From positions 7,698,001 through 7,762,000 of the forward strand of contig NC_091096.1 in assembly GCF_024713975.1 (NCBI RefSeq): 64,000 nucleotides of DNA, given 5' to 3'. Of the stretch, positions 61,810-64,000 are shown piece after piece. The stretch's first letter is position 1. Every line of letters begins with the position of its first letter. The translations under genes and the position numbers were made by a program. Under the pieces are notes generated by a model. That model was not told where the DNA came from. It did no database searches and saw nothing but the letters and a program-made list of their open reading frames with translations. Source of the stretch: Paralichthys olivaceus. Its lineage: Eukaryota; Chordata; Actinopteri; Pleuronectiformes; Paralichthyidae.

Positions 61810-61821
61810 GTGCGCATGCGC
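61810..61821. promoter_or_regulatory. ostf1: NRF1-type palindrome in ostf1 promoter
   Basis: GTGCGCATGCGC at 61810-61821 contains TGCGCATGCGC, the consensus NRF1 site of CpG-rich housekeeping promoters. It is about 140 bp upstream of the ostf1 start codon and could serve both divergent genes. Motif match only. Confidence 0.6.
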
Positions 61822-61959
61822 GGTGCGACTCGTCCGCCTCCCAGTGAACTTCCTTGTTGGCTGAAGCAGCAGCAGTTTTAGCAGCAGAGAGTCCAGCGTC
61901 GCTTCTGTGAGAAACAAACGCGACGAGCTTCTTCTCCTTGTTTCCTGCGACTCTCACAA

Positions 61960-61993
61960 ATGTCGAAGCCTCCTCCCAAACCGGCCAAACCAG
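61960..61993 (+). CDS. ostf1: osteoclast-stimulating factor 1, first coding exon
   Basis: OSTF1 is a small cytoplasmic adaptor with an SH3 domain followed by ankyrin repeats. Only the first coding exon is in the window. It reads MSKPPPKPAKP and ends ACCAG|GTAAGT, matching the conserved N-terminus (MSKPPPKPVKPG in mammals). The SH3 and ankyrin exons are not found up to 64000, so intron 1 exceeds 2 kb. The position next to nmrk1, head to head, agrees with mammalian NMRK1-OSTF1 synteny and strengthens both calls. Partial at the 3' side because of the window edge. Confidence 0.88.
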
Positions 61994-62276
61994 GTAAGTG
62001 AAATGAAGAGATGCGTTCAAATCGTCCTCTGACTTCTCCTGTGCACGAGGACAACGCACCTTGTTGTGCGGTGGCAGCTTCGCGGGCGGAGGCTGAGTCA
62101 GTGAAACCCGCAGATTTCTATCGTCTGTGCGTGAAACGTTGATCACGAAGTGGGAACAAAGTCTGGAAACTAATGTCTGCATAACTTAACTTTGACCAGT
62201 TGTTGTGAAGCGAGTCCACAGAGGAGCTGAGTCAAGTGTCCTCACTGCTGACTGACAGGGAGATCCAGCGACAGGC

Positions 62277-62279
<3 letters not shown>

Positions 62280-62344
<65 letters not shown>
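62280..62344. repeat. (TG)n microsatellite, 32 units
   Basis: Pure TG array in ostf1 intron 1, about 290 bp downstream of exon 1. Confidence 0.95.
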
Positions 62345-62345
<1 letters not shown>

Positions 62346-62552
62346 AGACTTCCCTATTTGTCAGTGTGTTGTCATCTGTAGGTTCAGAGGTGCTGATGAG
62401 TCTATGGTCGGTGACATTCGTCTTGACTTCCTGTAAACTCAGTCTGTGCTATGTTTGAAACCTGAGAGGAGGAAATGTGGCTCCCCACATGTCAGGCTCA
62501 GGTCATTTTCCCCTTTTCTTTAATATGCACACTTATTTTGAATTAATTTAAC

Positions 62553-62882
62553 TTAAAGGTCCATTGTGTAAGATTTAGGTGGGAGGGATCTATTGGCAGA
62601 AATTGAGTATAAAATAATCCATGTGAGTGTGTTTCATCTAGATTGTATGAATTGTAGTTTTTCCTTTACCCTGGAATGGGCCCTTTATATTTAAATACTT
62701 TATATTTACATCAGGAGCCGGTCCTTTCTACAGAGGCAGCCATGTTTTTTACAGTAACCAAACACAACTGAAGGTTACCACAGGTTTCATGTGTGGAAGG
62801 GGAGGGTGAGGTGAGGGGTATTCAGCTGCAACATGCAACTTTACCACTAGGTGTCACTAAATTGTACACACTGAACCTTAAA
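62553..62882 (+). mobile_element. MITE-like DNA element with about 23-bp inverted ends
   Basis: The left end AAGGTCCATTGTGTAAGATT and the right end, read in reverse (AAGGTTCAGTGTGTACAATT), match at 16 of these 20 positions. Both ends are bounded by TTAA/TTAAA, which suggests a TTAA-type target duplication. The interior of about 280 bp includes 'gggagggatctattggcaga' and 'ccactaggtgtcacta', features of an abundant non-coding element in percomorph fishes. It has no ORF, so it is non-autonomous. It lies in ostf1 intron 1 and looks almost full length. Confidence 0.75.
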
Positions 62883-63239
62883 TGGGCCCATAGAGACTGA
62901 GCTGACTCTCAAAATGAACTTTAAATTTGCACATTTTAAAAATGATTTAGCCAAAGATGACTTGTACAAATGTCTAAAACCTAAATATATTATGTTCAAT
63001 TTATTATGACAAAGTAAAGCTGCAAATCCTCTCATTGGAGAATCTGGTGTCAGTGTTTGTCATTATTTATGGTTTTGTTAAATGAGTGCTTCAGCTCCAC
63101 TTGCAACACTGTTAAGGTTGCATTCAATTTCTTTTATATAAGTATATAAATTATATATACTTATTATATAAGAACAGAGTCCACTTGAGCTCAAAGGGTG
63201 GCCTCTATATATAGGAAGTGTTTTACAGTGTTATTACAG
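62883..63239. other. ostf1 intron 1, AT-rich
   Basis: Includes an imperfect AT palindrome at about 63131-63171 (cttttatataagtatata / tatatacttattatataag). Nothing else is recognised. Confidence 0.4.
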
Positions 63240-63504
63240 TTGCTGGGCAATAAAACAATATTTGTAAGTATTGCAATATTAAAGTCATCAATAGTATAAC
63301 AATATGTTAATATTATCACAGTGAAAAGGGAAAACACAGATTTGTAGAATGTTTGGCTCTTAAGTCATTAAAACCACAACCTTCAGGAGCAAACCTTAGT
63401 CTTTAAACTTAAAATAGATAATCATGTGACATTCAATATGATAATTATTGAGTGATATTAACATTTTTTAACTTGATATAATTTTTGGTCATATGGCCCA
63501 GCTA
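63240..63504 (+). mobile_element. MITE-like element with GCTGGGC inverted ends
   Basis: GCTGGGCAATA at 63242-63252 and TATGGCCCAGC at 63492-63502 form 11-bp inverted ends with one mismatch around a 240-bp AT-rich noncoding core. The core is shared with 51405-51760, and the head motif recurs at 6618. Non-autonomous. Located in ostf1 intron 1, about 360 bp from the preceding MITE. Confidence 0.6.
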
Positions 63505-64000
63505 TAGTTTTGAGTCCTTTGGAAGTAGAAATTGCATTTTATTAGGTTCAACATTTCAAGAACCAATGCTGACTAATTACACCCCCAGTAAATTACAACC
63601 TGTGTGAATGTTAAAATGCAAAATGTTGTTGAAAACATTTATATGATGTTTTTCTAGGATGTAGTCTGTGGTGCTGCTCCTCTCTATTACATTTAATCCA
63701 GAGGTGTTTCAAACATTCACTCTCCCACATTGATATACACTGAATGAAATGGGCACAATGTGAGAGGCACCTTAACAGTATCATGCAGGAGTCTCTTGAG
63801 ACTGAATGTTATAACCTTGATGAAGGTAGGCGGGGATATTGTATTAGACTGTATTATTATTATTGTGAGGTGTTCCAAATAAACTGGCAGCTGATTTCTA
63901 AAAATGTTTCGGGTCAATTTATGCAAATCGATGGTTTGCACAGGGTAAAGAAGATTCTCATGACGGGAGCAAAAAGGAAAACTGTGAGCCATCTTCTTTA
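63505..64000. other. ostf1 intron 1, nothing recognised
   Basis: No exon of ostf1, no RNA gene and no repeat is recognised in the last 500 bp. The minus-strand 91-codon open frame has no family features. Confidence 0.4.

Noticed and set aside
61486-62182. Open frames on both strands (YLSVCLS and QTDRQTDR strings)
   Set aside because: Produced by the CTGT/CTAT array, in which every frame is open.

Overview
The window is vertebrate nuclear DNA, almost certainly from a ray-finned fish and probably a percomorph-type teleost. All genes are split into short exons with GT/AG introns. Introns are compact, from about 0.1 to 5 kb, and long (TG)n arrays and tetra- and pentanucleotide arrays are common. 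Several dispersed repeats look like families familiar from spiny-rayed fish genomes. I see no bacterial, plasmid, phage or CRISPR content. Repeat-family names rest on memory of consensus sequences, because no search was possible.

Eight protein-coding genes can be read exon by exon. Seven are complete; for each the exon phases close and the protein length matches the family. In order they are: rnf165/ark2c (minus, 4256-13388, 357 aa, RING-H2 E3 ligase of the Arkadia family, with a putative 3.6-kb 3' UTR reaching about 660); atp5fa1 (plus, 15105-18850, 551 aa, mitochondrial ATP synthase alpha); a plpp1-type lipid phosphate phosphatase (minus, 23025-27949, 281 aa); csgalnact1 (minus, 30711-36059, 531 aa, chondroitin sulfate GalNAc transferase 1); rnf122 (minus, 41500-52219, 155 aa, single-pass RING-H2 ligase); ggh (minus, 53634-57118, 321 aa, gamma-glutamyl hydrolase); nmrk1 (minus, 58533-60885, 206 aa, nicotinamide riboside kinase); and the first coding exon of ostf1 (plus, 61960-61993), which runs off the right edge.

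Layout: rnf165 and atp5fa1 are divergent, with 1.7 kb between start codons that holds a pentanucleotide array and two CTCF-like motifs. nmrk1 and ostf1 are also divergent, 1.07 kb apart, with a CTGT/CTAT array and an NRF1-type palindrome between them. plpp1, csgalnact1, rnf122, ggh and nmrk1 form a run of five minus-strand genes. Long gene-free stretches lie at 19.0-22.3 kb, 28.0-30.5 kb and 37.9-40.1 kb. The 5.3-kb first intron of rnf122 holds most of the simple repeats.

The genes belong to unrelated pathways: TGF-beta/BMP ubiquitin signalling, oxidative phosphorylation, lysophospholipid signalling, chondroitin synthesis, folate turnover and NAD salvage. They are neighbours by ancestry, not function. 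Their human counterparts lie on chromosomes 18q, 5q, 8p, 8q and 9q, and several of these segments are joined on the chicken Z chromosome. No new multi-gene system was found. The more unusual observations are a long out-of-frame upstream ORF overlapping the rnf122 start, a perfect 31-bp hairpin at 505-572, a changed acidic motif (WGLED) in csgalnact1, arrays inside both divergent promoters, and two MITE-like elements in ostf1 intron 1.
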